A stretch of 64,000 nucleotides of DNA. Origin: Cymbidium sinense (Eukaryota > Streptophyta > Magnoliopsida > Asparagales > Orchidaceae). Made by a program: the position numbers and the translations under genes. Below are positions 25,535 through 37,545 of the stretch, in pieces (position 1 is the first letter of the stretch; every line of letters starts with the position of its first letter). A model generated the notes under the pieces. That model saw only the letters and a list, made by a program, of their open reading frames with translations, searched no databases and was not told where the DNA came from. The DNA lies in assembly GCA_021442155.1 (NCBI GenBank), contig CM038221.1, positions 41,301,648-41,365,647 of the forward strand, written 5' to 3'.

Positions 25535-28500
25535 TAAGAGAGGATAAACCACCCGACTGTTGGACTTATAACTGCCTGGGGGTGGCCGCCAACTAACTCC
25601 TCCTACAGTTTTAAAATATATAGATGAGTCATATTTTTATGCAAGATAGCAAGGTTGTTATTTATTTAGAAGGAGACTAAGTCCTTAAACACACTCCCTT
25701 AGAGACTAGATCATGTAGAGCATGCTTTAATGACTTAAATCTAAAGCAAAATATTTCATATGTTTTATTTTTATTTTGGACAATCAATTTGACACATGCT
25801 TTAGGATTCATATGCCTAATGCATGAGAAGTTAGATTATGGCCAAAATCTGTAAGATAAGGAGGTGTGTTTCTACCATGGTTCTCACAGGTCAAGCTAAG
25901 ATCTCTAGCAAAGGTGGAATCCCTCCAATCAAGAGTGAAATAATATGCTTTTTATGCATGATGTTATAAAATTAAGACAACATCCAGCTAAGGGGTTGCT
26001 AATTCTTTTATCTTGATTTGTAGCTTAAGCTTTAGGTGAGGTTATGAGTTATTTAATTTTAGTTTTGAGTTGATTAATTTGGTAGAAGATTTATTTTTTC
26101 CCTAAGAGCTAATCGTCATCCAGGCCATACATCAAAGCAAGGAATAAACTTGAAAAAGATGTCATCTTAATGTGCAAGTTAAACAAACATCAATTAATTT
26201 ACAAAACTAACGTAAAAGAATAAAAGGCCATTTGTGGTCAGGCTCTACGGCACAAACCCGATAACAAATTGGGTAGCCAAGCTCTACCCTTATACAACTG
26301 GATTACAACTAAATTTATTACAATTAAGCAAGGAATTCATGTTATGGGGGTCTTCATTCTTCACTTCTTCTTTCTTTTTTCTTCTTTCTTCTTTCTTTTT
26401 TCTTTTCTTCTTTCTTCTTTGGTTCCTTCTTTTGGATGGTTGGAATGTGGTTGCTTCAAAGGCTTCACATGGTACATAAGATGTAATCTTATGACTAATG
26501 CTCATCCTAATCCCCCCGTAATAATCATTCCAAAATCCTAATTGCAAAATTACATGAAAAGGAAAAGTAAATCTAACTAATATCTGCAAAACAGAGATTA
26601 GATAAACAAACCATATAAATCCCAAGAATGTAATAGCATATATTGGACTTAGCACCCTCACATATGAGTAACCAAGTCCACCTGGCCTATTAGATTATGC
26701 TTAGGTGTATAAGCACCTGCACATTAAAAGCAATTTTATATTTTTATTACAGCACCCCATAAGCATAATCCCCTGCAAAAGACAATGATTAAACTAAATC
26801 ATCTTACCATTTAGTCTATGCACATACACCCTAATATCTAGACTAAAACAAAACATCACAAAACAAAAGCAAAGCATCAAACCATGCACCACCCTAACCT
26901 AAAGCTAGAAATGGTGACTTAGTCTAATGTGTGTGCTTTAAAAAATATTTGTGTGGTATGCTTAGCTAGGCTTTAAGGTTTACATTTCCTAAGTGTGAAA
27001 AGTTCAACTTAGAGGGTGGTTTCATTTAAGTTATTTAATTAATTTAGTTGATTTTTATTTGATGAATTATTTAGGTTTGAATGAGCCTACAATTAATTAC
27101 TAAGTTATAAAGAGAGGGAAAAGAGAAGAGAACTTCTCTTTCCTTCTCTACCTTAAGTAATTTCTAAAGTATATTCATGTTTAATTTTTGTTTAGTAAAT
27201 ATTTTATTATGTATTTTAATTAATCCTAAGTTTATATTTTCTCTAAATAAACCTATCTAAAGAGAAAGGCATTTTAAGATTAAGTAAAGTGAATTAATAT
27301 CACAAAACACACATCATTTCATTTCTTTCCTAACATGTATAACAGGCATATAGATGAATCCTAAGCATATCTATATATACAAATGAAGATGTTTAGCACA
27401 CTTTCATGATGAATGCTAAGTAGTGTTACTTAAGAAAATTGGGATGCTTTATGATGCATGATTTTCATTAAGTATAAAAGGGGAAATTCTTTTATCCTTT
27501 ATCATATGCACATGTGTATGTATGAAAGGCATAAGTGAGTACGGTGCCATTGTTAGCACCAGGGGTGTAAGGTACATGACCTACTTAGGGTTACTTAAAG
27601 CCTCGCAACCCTGGGGTTGTCCAGACTAATATACGACTTTCCTTAAATACATATGCATGTACAAAAGAAATAAATAAAAATAGAAAGATGCAAAAGTTTA
27701 TATTTATTTGATTTTTGGTTTGGTTGTTTAATTTATATGTGTGATGTGAAATTCCTTCTTAAGTCATGACATAGGAGTGTATAAGAATGGATTTGAGCAA
27801 GTGTTATGTCCTTTTCAAAAAGACTATACACTTTGCAAAACCTATACAATTCTATGTTAAGAAAAAGTGGGAGGATCAAAACCACATAATACATATCTTT
27901 ATATTTCTCACATGCAAGCTTATAAATAATTATAAGTAGCATACCTTTCAGTTTAGATGTTTGATTTATAAATTTTGAAAATAATTTTAAAATTAATAGT
28001 GATAATAGCCATTCATATTCTTACTTTAACCAAAACATGCAACTTGACATGAAGAAAATATTTCATTTTAATTTTGATTTTTAAAAGGAATAAATGCACG
28101 ATTTCATATGTCGTACATATTTAGCATGCTAGGAAATAAATAAAGTGATGAAACCAATGTAAATTCATTCACCCTAATTAATTCCTAAAGACAATCCTAT
28201 GGAATAGAATTATTTAAAGCAAATCAAATTTAGTTTTAAAGAAATTTTGTTTGATTTTGAGTTTGATTTCAATTTGAGAAATGTGAGATGATTTTTTTGG
28301 TCCTAATCCATTCCCACATGTGTATATTATTATTTTTTATTTAATTTTTAGGTGATTAGGTCAATTTTATGTTTTAGTTAAGTTAAGGTGTACATTAAGT
28401 GTATTAATTACCCCTTACCTATACCATCTTAGCATATTTAACCAAATAAGTATGAGCCAATGATATGACATAAAACCACACAAGGAATTTAAATCAGCAA

Positions 28501-31500
28501 TGCACCTAGGAAGAAAAGGGCCTAAAGCATTTTGCTCATAATTAATGATTAATTAAGCTAAAAGGTTTAAGTTAAGTACTTTCATAACCCTTCCCACACA
28601 TGTGGATTAGGTTTTGATTTCCTTAAGCCACTTAGGTTATTAAACACCTAAGCATCTACCCAAGATGGATTGATTAAGTTCTGGAACATTTTGAAAATTT
28701 TATCAAGTTAATTAAGTAAGTAATTAGTGAATTAACCCTTAATTGAATTTAGATTAAGGAAGAGAAAGGGGGTTTAAGGAATAGCTTAGGAAAATATCCC
28801 AAAATTATTCCCTAAACCTCTTAATCACTCAAACAAAGCTTAATTAACTCAATCAAGGGATTAAGCCACTATTCACACATTTTTTAGGCTTAATTAGATT
28901 AAGATGATAATTAAGAATGAACCAAGTAATTTCTCTAATTACACCATTAATAAATCGCAAGAAAATTAAGGGAGGCAGAAGTCATCCCACTAAATGCCCA
29001 TGAGAAGTTTGGGATTAATCAGTGGGATAATTAGAGAATAATTAGCATAATCACATTCCTAATAAAATCCAGATTCAAGAAATATCACTATTTAAAATCC
29101 ATTGAAAATAATTTTATATTATTCTACATTAAAATATCTTTCATATGCATTTTACCTCATATTTTTATGATTATTTCTCATTTATTTATGAATATTTGAA
29201 GTTTTCATAATTTTCCATTAATTAAATAGCCTAATTAAGTGGTTAATCCCATCGGCGCCATGTGGAGGCTGAAACGGTGCACGCTTTCCATGCGGCATGA
29301 TGGGATAGGCCACTTAAGTTGTCACATCATAGGGCCGTGTCAGTGGTGGCACTACACGCTTTCTCTCCATCCATCCGATCAAAGATCGGACGGTTGAGAT
29401 TGAGCTCGCGGTACTTAAGGGGTTAATTAATGGACCTACGCATCTAGATCATGTCCATCCTTCCAAAACATGCAGATGGATGGCTCATGATCCATCACTG
29501 ATCTTCCCTGCAGGAGAGGACATTCGTCCAACCTTTAGGGCAAGATCCAAGCTTGATTGAGCTCGAATTGTACCCAAATTCAACACACACCATCATCATG
29601 CAAGGGAGATCACATCTAACGGTCAAATTCTCATGAGGTGAGAATTTCTTTAACAAAGGCCCAAACCATAGCTAATTTAAGCTCAGGTTAAGGGCATACC
29701 TCACTAGAGGCTATCACTGGTGCTCGAGTTCGATGAGGTAGCTTCGTCATGTGGAGAAAAAGCCTTATTGAAAGTTTCAAGCCTTGGGGTTGAGTGGATC
29801 TCTCTATGGACCAAGCTCACCTTCAATTCCTTGCAGCCTTGATTAAGAGCACTCTTCCCTTGCTTGGAGAACTTGTGTAAAGGCTTGGGTGAACTCGATT
29901 GAGTTCCCTAATGAAGCTTGCAAAGTGAATTGGACTAGTTTTGTGTGTTGAGTAGGTTGGAAAAGTGAGGGAGCTCCCCTATTTTTAGTTTGAAGAAATC
30001 TGAAAATAAGGAAATGGAAAATGCCTAGGGAATCTTTGGGGGAGCTTGGAATCACTTCCTCTGAGTTCTTATGCTTCAATAGAATAGGGGAGAATAAAAT
30101 TCAAGTAAAATTAGGGGGAGTATATCTCCCCCTTGAAGGATCGGACGACTGCAAGCTTCTTTACTATTTTGATCCAATTGACCTCCTTGAGTGGGTTTGT
30201 TAGGCTGTTAAGAGTGTCATGACATTTGGTTTTAGGTGTGGAGTGGAGTAGTGAAGGTCCCATGTGCTTGAAATGAGTGGAGGAGGGATCCCATGTGCCA
30301 TGTGGGGGGGGTTCAATTTTAGCCTTAGGTTGGGTTGGGCTGACCCAAACCCATTGGGTCATGTGCACCATGTCCATTAGTGACCATTTGGTCCACTAAG
30401 AGGATTCCAAGTGTCCATGAAAAAGAATTGACCAAATTCCAAGTGGTTTCATTTTAGGTTACGATGTGGCCTAGGGGTAAAATGGCCATTTGACCTTGAT
30501 TTTAGTTTTAATATATTTGGTATGATTAAAAAATGGGTTAAGCCAAGTTTCATTAAATTTGGAGTTGGTTTGATATGATTTGGCTCATGTTGACCCATTT
30601 AGGTCAAAATGGGTCAACCTAGGTCAAGTTCACCAATTGGTCAAATTGGGTCAAACCAAGGGTTGGGTCAAGTTCATATGACCATTTGAAATTTTTTGGC
30701 ATCATTGGTTTGGTTCAATTTGATTTACATTTGAATTCGGTTCATTTGATTTCTTTTAGGTCAAATGGGTCAAGTTGACCAATTTGACCATTTGACCTAT
30801 TTGGGTTAGGTCATGGGTTGGTTTATGTTTGGTTGATCATTTGAATTGGATTGGTATCTTTATTTCCAATCAATTTAGTTTATATTTGGATTTGGCTCAA
30901 TTTGACCCTTAAGTTGGATTCAAGGTCAATTGGGCTAGGTTAGGTCCAGTTGACCAATTGAGGCTTTCGTTAAGTTCAACAAGTGATTTTGAATGAACTT
31001 GACCCATTGGTTTCAGCCAATTTGGCTTAGTTCAAGTTTTGACATATTTTGACTTTTTAGGCCAAGTTGCGTCAACTTGGGTCAAGTGGCCAATTGGGCT
31101 AGGTTAAGCTCAAATGATGACTTGCTCAAGTTCAAGCATTAGCCATGAATGAGTTTTGATCAATGATTTCAATCAATTTGGCCTATGGTGGATTTTGGCT
31201 AGTTTATGTTTCATTTTGGCTAAGTGTTGACTTTGTCAACACTTAGGTTTGACTTGGTTTGACCCAATTTGGGTGATTGATCATCTCATGATGATTGTTG
31301 CTCATAATGTGAGACTCAAATGAGCTTAGTTCAATCTAATTTGGCTAGGATTAGAATTTAGCTCATAAGGGGTCAAATGTCTTGGTCAAAGCTTGATTTG
31401 AGTTTGATTGAACTCACATATGGACTTATGATTGAAATATAAATCCATTTGCAAGTGATTTGGAGTCAAATCGGTTTTGATTCATTTGATAATTTCAAGT

Positions 31501-32597
31501 TCAAAAGGGTGAACAAGAGTTTGACTTGGGTTTGATTTTTTGAATTTATTTTTGGTTTGATGATTGGAGTTTATTTTTATTTTTGTATTCATTGTTGTAG
31601 GATTGATGGAATCATGAAAAAAAAAATCAAGTGTTTGGCTTAATTTGGGTTTGATTTGGCTAAGTTCAAGAATTTGACTTGAAAGGCTTAGGTTGAATTT
31701 GGATTTGAGTTTTGGATTTAGTTTTGATTTGATGATTGAAGTTTATGTTTATATTTGATTTCATGATTGAAGGATTGATTGGTTCATGAAGAAAAATCAA
31801 GTGTTTGGCTTGATTTGAAGTTGATTTGGCTAAGTTCAAGAATTTGACATGAAAGGCTTAGGTTGGATTTTCACTTGAATTTGGATTTGATTTTTGGATT
31901 TAGTTTTGGTTTGATGATTTAATTTTGTGTTTATATTTGGATTCATGATTGAAGGATTGATGGAATCATGAAGAAAAATCAAGGGTTGGCTTGATTTGAG
32001 TTTGATTTTGCTAAGTTCAAGAATTTGACTTGAAAAGCTTAGGTTGAATTTTGATTGAATTTGGATTTGATTTTTGAATTTAGTTTTGGTTTGATGATTG
32101 AAGTTTATGCTTATATTTAGATTCATGATTGAAGGATTGATTGAATCATGAAGAAAAATCAAGGGTTTGGCTTGATTTAAAGTTGATTTGGTCTAAGTCC
32201 ATAAGATGGAATCGAAGTGACTTATGAAAGATTTTAGAATTTGGAATTCAATTGTGGGTTTCAATCATTTGGAATTGATTCATGATTTGAGAAAATCCAT
32301 TGGAATTTATATAAGGTTTGGTTTAGAATTGAAGTTGATATTAGTTTGGAGAAAATCAATCAAGTTGGAATTGATTTGAGTTTGACTTGAAGGGAGGAAG
32401 TGAGGAATTTGGGTTAAGCAAATAAAATCTTAAGGCATAACCTATTCCTATGGCTAACTCTTCTAAGTCTCTAAGGATAGGTTGAGTGTCCACCTAATCA
32501 GTAGATGTGTCTTAAGACTAAGAAACTCTTAAGTCTAAGATAAGTCCTATGTCTAAGATGGAGGGGTTGAGAGCTCATCCTAAAAATGAGGTTAACA
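25535..32597 (-). repeat. 3' LTR (A), main segment
   Basis: The remaining 7.06 kb of the 3' LTR, ending GGTTAACA. In plus coordinates it holds a pyrimidine tract (about 26355-26430), the conserved 'cctcgcaaccctgggg' block (about 27535-27640), a GC-rich block (about 29250-29400), a hairpin-like segment (about 29458-29490), a GGTCAA-dense region (about 30570-31420), four type i units (31500-32190) and the tail block (about 32390-32597). It pairs with the 5' LTR at 54243-62150. By eye, stretches differ by a few to about ten percent, which implies an old insertion; no divergence was computed. Confidence 0.88.
31500..32190. repeat. Tandem array type i in the 3' LTR (4 units)
   Basis: The phrase 'gattgatggaatcatgaa' and variants recur near 31601, 31773, 31955 and 32135 (period 172-182 bp). 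Confidence 0.85.
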
Positions 32598-35405
32598 AAG
32601 GGCGCCCACTAGGTGTGATGTGACTAATAAAGAACATCGCACGTATTGGTGTTGACTAAAATGATCAACAACACTAAACGATCACAAGCACTAATAGAGA
32701 TGATCTACTCCTAATCCAAGGTGTAGAAGGAATCCAGGGCTTAGTGCAATGTGACTCTATTTATGCCAAGGACATAAGAGAGGGAAGGGGGAATCCACTA
32801 GGGATAGAGTATGTGAACCTTCCACTAGGAAAATAGGTTAAAATCATCCACTAGGAGATGAGAGGCTTGATTTATTTTGTTTGATTAGTTTCTTGATTAT
32901 TTAGTTGCTTTTGATTTGATTGACTCCACTGAGGGAGGAGGTTTGAATTTGTTTCAGATTTTTATATTTTGGATTTTGAGATGGGCCTTGTTGATTTGCA
33001 ATGGATCGCACTGAGTAGGAGCCATAGAGGCCTAGACATAGCTCAAATTTACCAATCCAAAGGGGTAATCTACCAAACACATAATAGGATTAGCCAACCA
33101 AAGGGAATATCTTTTGGTGTGTAGCAGTGTACTGGGAAGAAAGCATAGTAGACTTACATCCTCCAGAGTAGGGACCAGTTGTTTGGATGATCTATTGGCA
33201 AGGCAACAGATTGAACCCGACCTAGGGCTAACTATTGAGTGAATGCCGTTAGGGGACTTAAATCAGCTCAAAAATAGTCAAAGATTAATTTCATTTTCAA
33301 TTATGTTTTAGATTAATCCAATTGGTTTACAATGGACTGCACTGAGTAGAGGCCATGGAGGCCTAGACCTAACTCAAACTTACCAATCCAAAGGGAGTAG
33401 TATACAAACCACAAGGTAGGACTATCCAACCAAAAGGGATGCCCTTCGGTGTGCAATGGTCAAGTTTAAGAAGAAAGTATGGGGACTCACATCTTCCAAA
33501 ATAAGAAACCACTGGGGTGATCGGTTGGCAAGGTAACAAATCGAACCCAACCTAGGGCTGACTATTGAGTGAATGCCGCCGGGGGACTTAAATCAGCTCA
33601 AAAGTAGTCAAAGATTAATTTCATTTTTTTTAGTTTAATTTGATTGATTTCGTTGGTTTGTGATGGATCACATCGAGAAGGAGCTTATAATAGCCTAGAC
33701 CTATCTCAAATTTACTGAACCAAAGGGAATAGCTTCTCGGCCGATGGGAGAACTATCCAACTAAAGGAGTGCCATTCAGTTTGCAATGAACAACTTAAGG
33801 GAAGAAAGCTTGGGGACTCATATCTTCCACTATAAAAGACCACTGGGGTGATCGGTTGCTATGGGCAACAAATCGATCCTGACTTAAGGCTGCCCATAAG
33901 TTTGTGACAGTTATGCTAGAAAGAATGCATCATAGTCTTACATCTTCCAAAGTGGAATGACTGCCAGGGTAACTTGCTCATGGCAAAATAGATTGAACTC
34001 GGGGTGACTGAGTGAGTATTGTGAGATTTATCTCAAGTAAGAATTCTATGGAGTTCACGACAGGTCTAATATTAGGATGTGTGCTTGGGAAAAGGGGCCC
34101 TTTGGAGTCTTGAATTCCTAATCTATAAGCAAATATTTTATTTGTTTATTTAGTTTGTTTTAACATGGACCCTGTTAGTTTACGAGAGATCAAATTGAAA
34201 AGGAGGTTATATTAGCCTAGACATATCTCAAATTTACTGAACCAAAAGAGAATCTGCTCATCTGCTAAACAAATTCTCTAACCATAGGGGTGGCTACTAT
34301 GAAAGGGGGACTATCCAATCCAAGAGTAACCCGAGTAGTGTCTAAATGGGATCGTAAAAGATGTGATCCAAATAGAATACTCGCAGGGAGAGGGGCTGCT
34401 AAGGGCTTGATCCAAAACCTTAGAGAAGATGACACGGCTAGTCATATATCAAATAGGTATTCGGTGGCCAACTCAAGGGGAAAGCATGGGGACTCACATC
34501 TGCTAAGCATGTTGAATCCACCGGGTGAGTCACTGTCAGCATGGAAAACACTAACCAACCTAAGGTGCCCATTAGTTTGCAACAATTAGCCTAGGAAGAA
34601 AGCTCGGGGACTCATCCTATAGTGGGCCATTTGTTGGGATAGTCTTCTTATTTGGATAGGTGCCATCGGGTGACTTACAGTGAATGCCACTGGGGGACTT
34701 ACATTGACTCAAATGTAGTCAAGAGGAAAGGAGCCTCTGGGGGACTTATCGTAAACCTCAAATATACTCGACCTAGTTAGATTATGATGATTAGTTCAAG
34801 AAGAAATCTCATGGACTCACATCTTTTTAAACAAAATCAACATGAGGTAGCTTACTAGTTGGACAGTGAAGCCTACCATACTACTAAGGCACTCATTGGT
34901 TTGCAGTGGTCAAGTTTAGAAAGAAACTATGGGGACTCACATCTTCCAAACAAGTGACCACTCGGGTGACATACTAACGAGGTAGCATGTAGACCCAACC
35001 TAGAGTAGCTAATGAGTGAGTGCCACAGGGGCTTGCTCTCATATCAAAATAGCCCGAGAAAAAATATATGTGTTTGTTTTTGTTCTTGTGTTAAAGGGAA
35101 TAGGACATCGATCGGGTTCTCTTAGACCTACCTTAAACACGCTGAAGAGTTTGATAAAATGGTGACAAGAATGACAACCAGCATTTCTCACTAAAAAAGG
35201 ATGCCACTTTATTTCTCTCATACCTAACTTAGTTGTGCTAATTGAAATAGGATGCCTCTTAGGTTCTCTCATGCCTATTCTAATAGCATCGAGAGATTAT
35301 GTTTGATTATGTTTATGTCGTGACAGAAGGATAGGATGCCGCTAGGGAACTCTTACACCTACCCTATGCACACCATGGCGGATTCGTAAGACAAGCAAAC
35401 ATATT
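32598..35405 (-). other. 3' untranslated region between integrase and 3' LTR
   Basis: About 2.8 kb of non-coding internal sequence with many stops. It begins beside the LTR with the palindrome GGGCGCCC and contains about 330-bp tandem repeats (32985-34250) followed by shorter 'aggatgcc...ctctca' repeats of about 100 bp (35195-35370). No canonical polypurine tract is seen next to the LTR on the coding strand. Confidence 0.6.
32985..34250. repeat. About 330-bp tandem repeats in the 3' untranslated region
   Basis: The block 'atggatcgcactgagtagg' followed by 'agcctagac' style sequence recurs near 33000, 33331, 33662 and 34183, so the first three units have a 331-bp period. Each unit also includes 'gaagaaagcatggggactcac' variants (for example 33473, 33805, 34480). 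Units are diverged, so this is an old expansion. Confidence 0.75.
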
Positions 35406-36444
35406 TTATGGGCAATATTTTTTCAAATAGAACCCATTAATTAGAATCATCGGATGTTCCCCTTTACAATCAATAAGCTGATAAGATCTTCCTTGGTAGA
35501 CCTTTTCTATGATATAAGGGCCTTCCCAAGTGGGTTCAAATTTATCTCTCATCTTTCGATGGGCAGGTTCAGTTACGTATTGCTGTCCCTGCTCCCAAAG
35601 CCATTGTTCGAGTCAGGACTAGCTTGTTATGAGCTTAAATCATTTTGGCCCTGTACAACTCGAGGTTCTGGCATGCTCATAGGCGACTCTCATCTAAACC
35701 TTCAAGCTCTTCTAACCGCAACTTTGCATTCTGCTCTGTAGTGATCTTGCTACCCAATGCTCTCCTTAGTGATGGGAGTTAAACTTCTAAAGGTAGAAAT
35801 GGTACACTAAGAAAATGGGGTGCGAGTTGAAGTTCAGTATGTGGTGCGGTAGACACATAAGGCTTCAACCAATTGCTCATTTCACTATCGCTTGTTATCA
35901 TCAAGAGTCTTCTTTAGTATTTGGATGAGAGTTTTGTTGAATGCTTCAGCTAAGCCAGTTTCTTTGGGGTAGTAGATGGTGGAGTATCTCCAATCTATAC
36001 CATGTCTTCTAGCTAAGCTGTTGATCTTGGGGCCTTTGAATGCAGTACCATTATCAAATATAATTCGTCGAGGTACCCCGAACCTATATACGATATGATT
36101 TTTGATAAATTGAAGCACATGCTGAGCTGTGACCTCTCTGAGTGGGATTGGCTCTGCCCACTTGGAAAAGTAGTCAGTGACAGCTAAGATGAACCGATGA
36201 CGCTTTGAAGAAGGAGGATCGATCGGACCCACAATGTTGGTACCCCAACACTCGAATGGCCATGAAGCCAATGTAGTGTAAGAATATTGGGTGGTTGATG
36301 TAGGACCACACCGTGTACCTGACACTGATGACATCTCCAAGCTACATCCATGCAGACTATAATCATCGAAGTCCAGTAGTATCCTAGTCTCTTGATCTTC
36401 GTCTTCATCTTCAGACCGGATTGGTGTGCTCCGCATAGACCTGA
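35406..36444 (-). pseudogene. int: Integrase, catalytic core and C-terminal part
   Basis: Joins the cDNA into the host chromosome. From the upstream end: the zinc-binding segment (near 36435-36300) with GAHQSGLK, GYYW and CHQCQVHG; the core with WGTNIVGPI, FILAVTDYFSKW, IIFDNGTAFKG and GLAEAFNK; and a C-terminal block (about 35610-35406) with KFEPTWEGPYIIEKV and FYLKKYCP, ending at a TAA at 35406-35408. The second Asp (FDNG) and the Glu (AEAFN) of the DDE triad are present, but the first Asp position (family WGxD) reads Asn, so the enzyme would be inactive. The zinc and core parts lie in different frames, and the stretch near 35620-35880 has stops. The gene's start is cut off by solo LTR C. 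Confidence 0.88.
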
Positions 36445-36449
36445 ATGTA
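36445..36449. repeat. Target-site duplication ATGTA (left) of solo LTR C
   Basis: ATGTA immediately left of TGTTGACC; repeated at 44420-44424. Confidence 0.88.
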
Positions 36450-36879
36450 TGTTGACCTCATTTTTAGAATGAGCTCTCAACCCCTCCATCTTAGACATAA
36501 GACTTCTCTTATACTTTAAGAGTTCCTTAGTCTTAAGACACATCTAGTGATTAGGTGGACACTCAACCTAGCCCTAGAAGACTTAGGAGAGTTAGCCATA
36601 GGAATAGGTCATGCCTTAGGGGTGTTAGGAAAATTTCCTACCCTTAGCTTAAACCATTCCTCACTTTCCTTCTTTTAAGTCAAACTCCAAATCAATTCTA
36701 TTTGATTTTCTCCAAACTCAATTTAATTCTATGATTCAATTCCATGATTGAACTCCATCATTGAAATCCATGATTGAAAGATATAATTGAAACCCATGAC
36801 CAAAATCCATCAAAAATTCCTAAGTCTAAATTTTCACTAAGTCCTTAAGCTTCCCTTAAGGACTTAACCAAAACTATGA

Positions 36880-37545
36880 TCAAAATCAAATCATTGATAT
36901 TTTCTCATACCTCATTTATATTCTCATTTATATTCACATATATAAATAAAATATAAATTCAAATCAATCCAACTAAACTCAAAATTCCAAATCAATTCAT
37001 GAAAATTTTCTTAAATCCCTTTAATTTTCCATTAAAGGACTTAGCCAAAATCAATCCTAAACTTTGATCAAACCTATCCAAATTCATGGGATTTTCTCAA
37101 AACTTATTTATATTCTCATTTATATTCACATATATAAATGAAATATAAATATAAATCAATTGAATCCAACTCAAAAATTTAATTCCAAATTTAAAATCCT
37201 TAAAATTCCCTTAAATCCCTTAATTTTCCATTAATGGATTTAACCTAAACTTTGATCAAACCTATTCAAACTCATGGGATTTTTTCAAAACTTATTTGTA
37301 TTCTCATTTATATTCTCATATATAAATGAAATATAAATATAAATCAATCCAATCCAATTAAAAAAATTAAATTTCAAATTAAAAAATTTCTTTAAATCCT
37401 TTAAATTTCCTTTAATGGATTTATCCCAAATCATGATTAAACCACTTCAAATCCTTAAAAATTTCTCATGATCCATTTATATTCTCATTTATATTCTCAT
37501 TTATATTCACATATATAAATGAAATATAAATTCAAATAATCAAAA
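36880..37545. repeat. Tandem array type ii in LTR C (4 units)
   Basis: The phrase 'catatataaatgaaatata' and variants recur near 36938, 37129, 37316 and 37509 (period about 190 bp). This is the reverse complement of the array in LTR B. Confidence 0.85.

Noticed and set aside
26290..26661. 123-residue minus-strand frame rich in Lys and Glu
   Set aside because: It is the translation of the pyrimidine microsatellite inside the 3' LTR; the same frame type arises at 55832-56020.
31836..32162. 108-residue frame with repeated 'FLHDSINPSIMNPN' phrase, also at 13503-13866 and 61432-61695
   Set aside because: The phrase is the translated 180-bp tandem unit; unit lengths near a multiple of three keep the frame open by chance.
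32600..32620. Plus-strand GGCGCCCACTAGG looks like a primer-binding site of some Tat elements
   Set aside because: Genes and a better primer-binding site at 54217-54234 are on the minus strand, and the duplication CAACC unites both LTRs, so this is the 3' end.
34290..34589. 99-residue plus-strand frame
   Set aside because: It lies in the repeat-rich 3' untranslated region, opposite to the genes, with no recognised motif.
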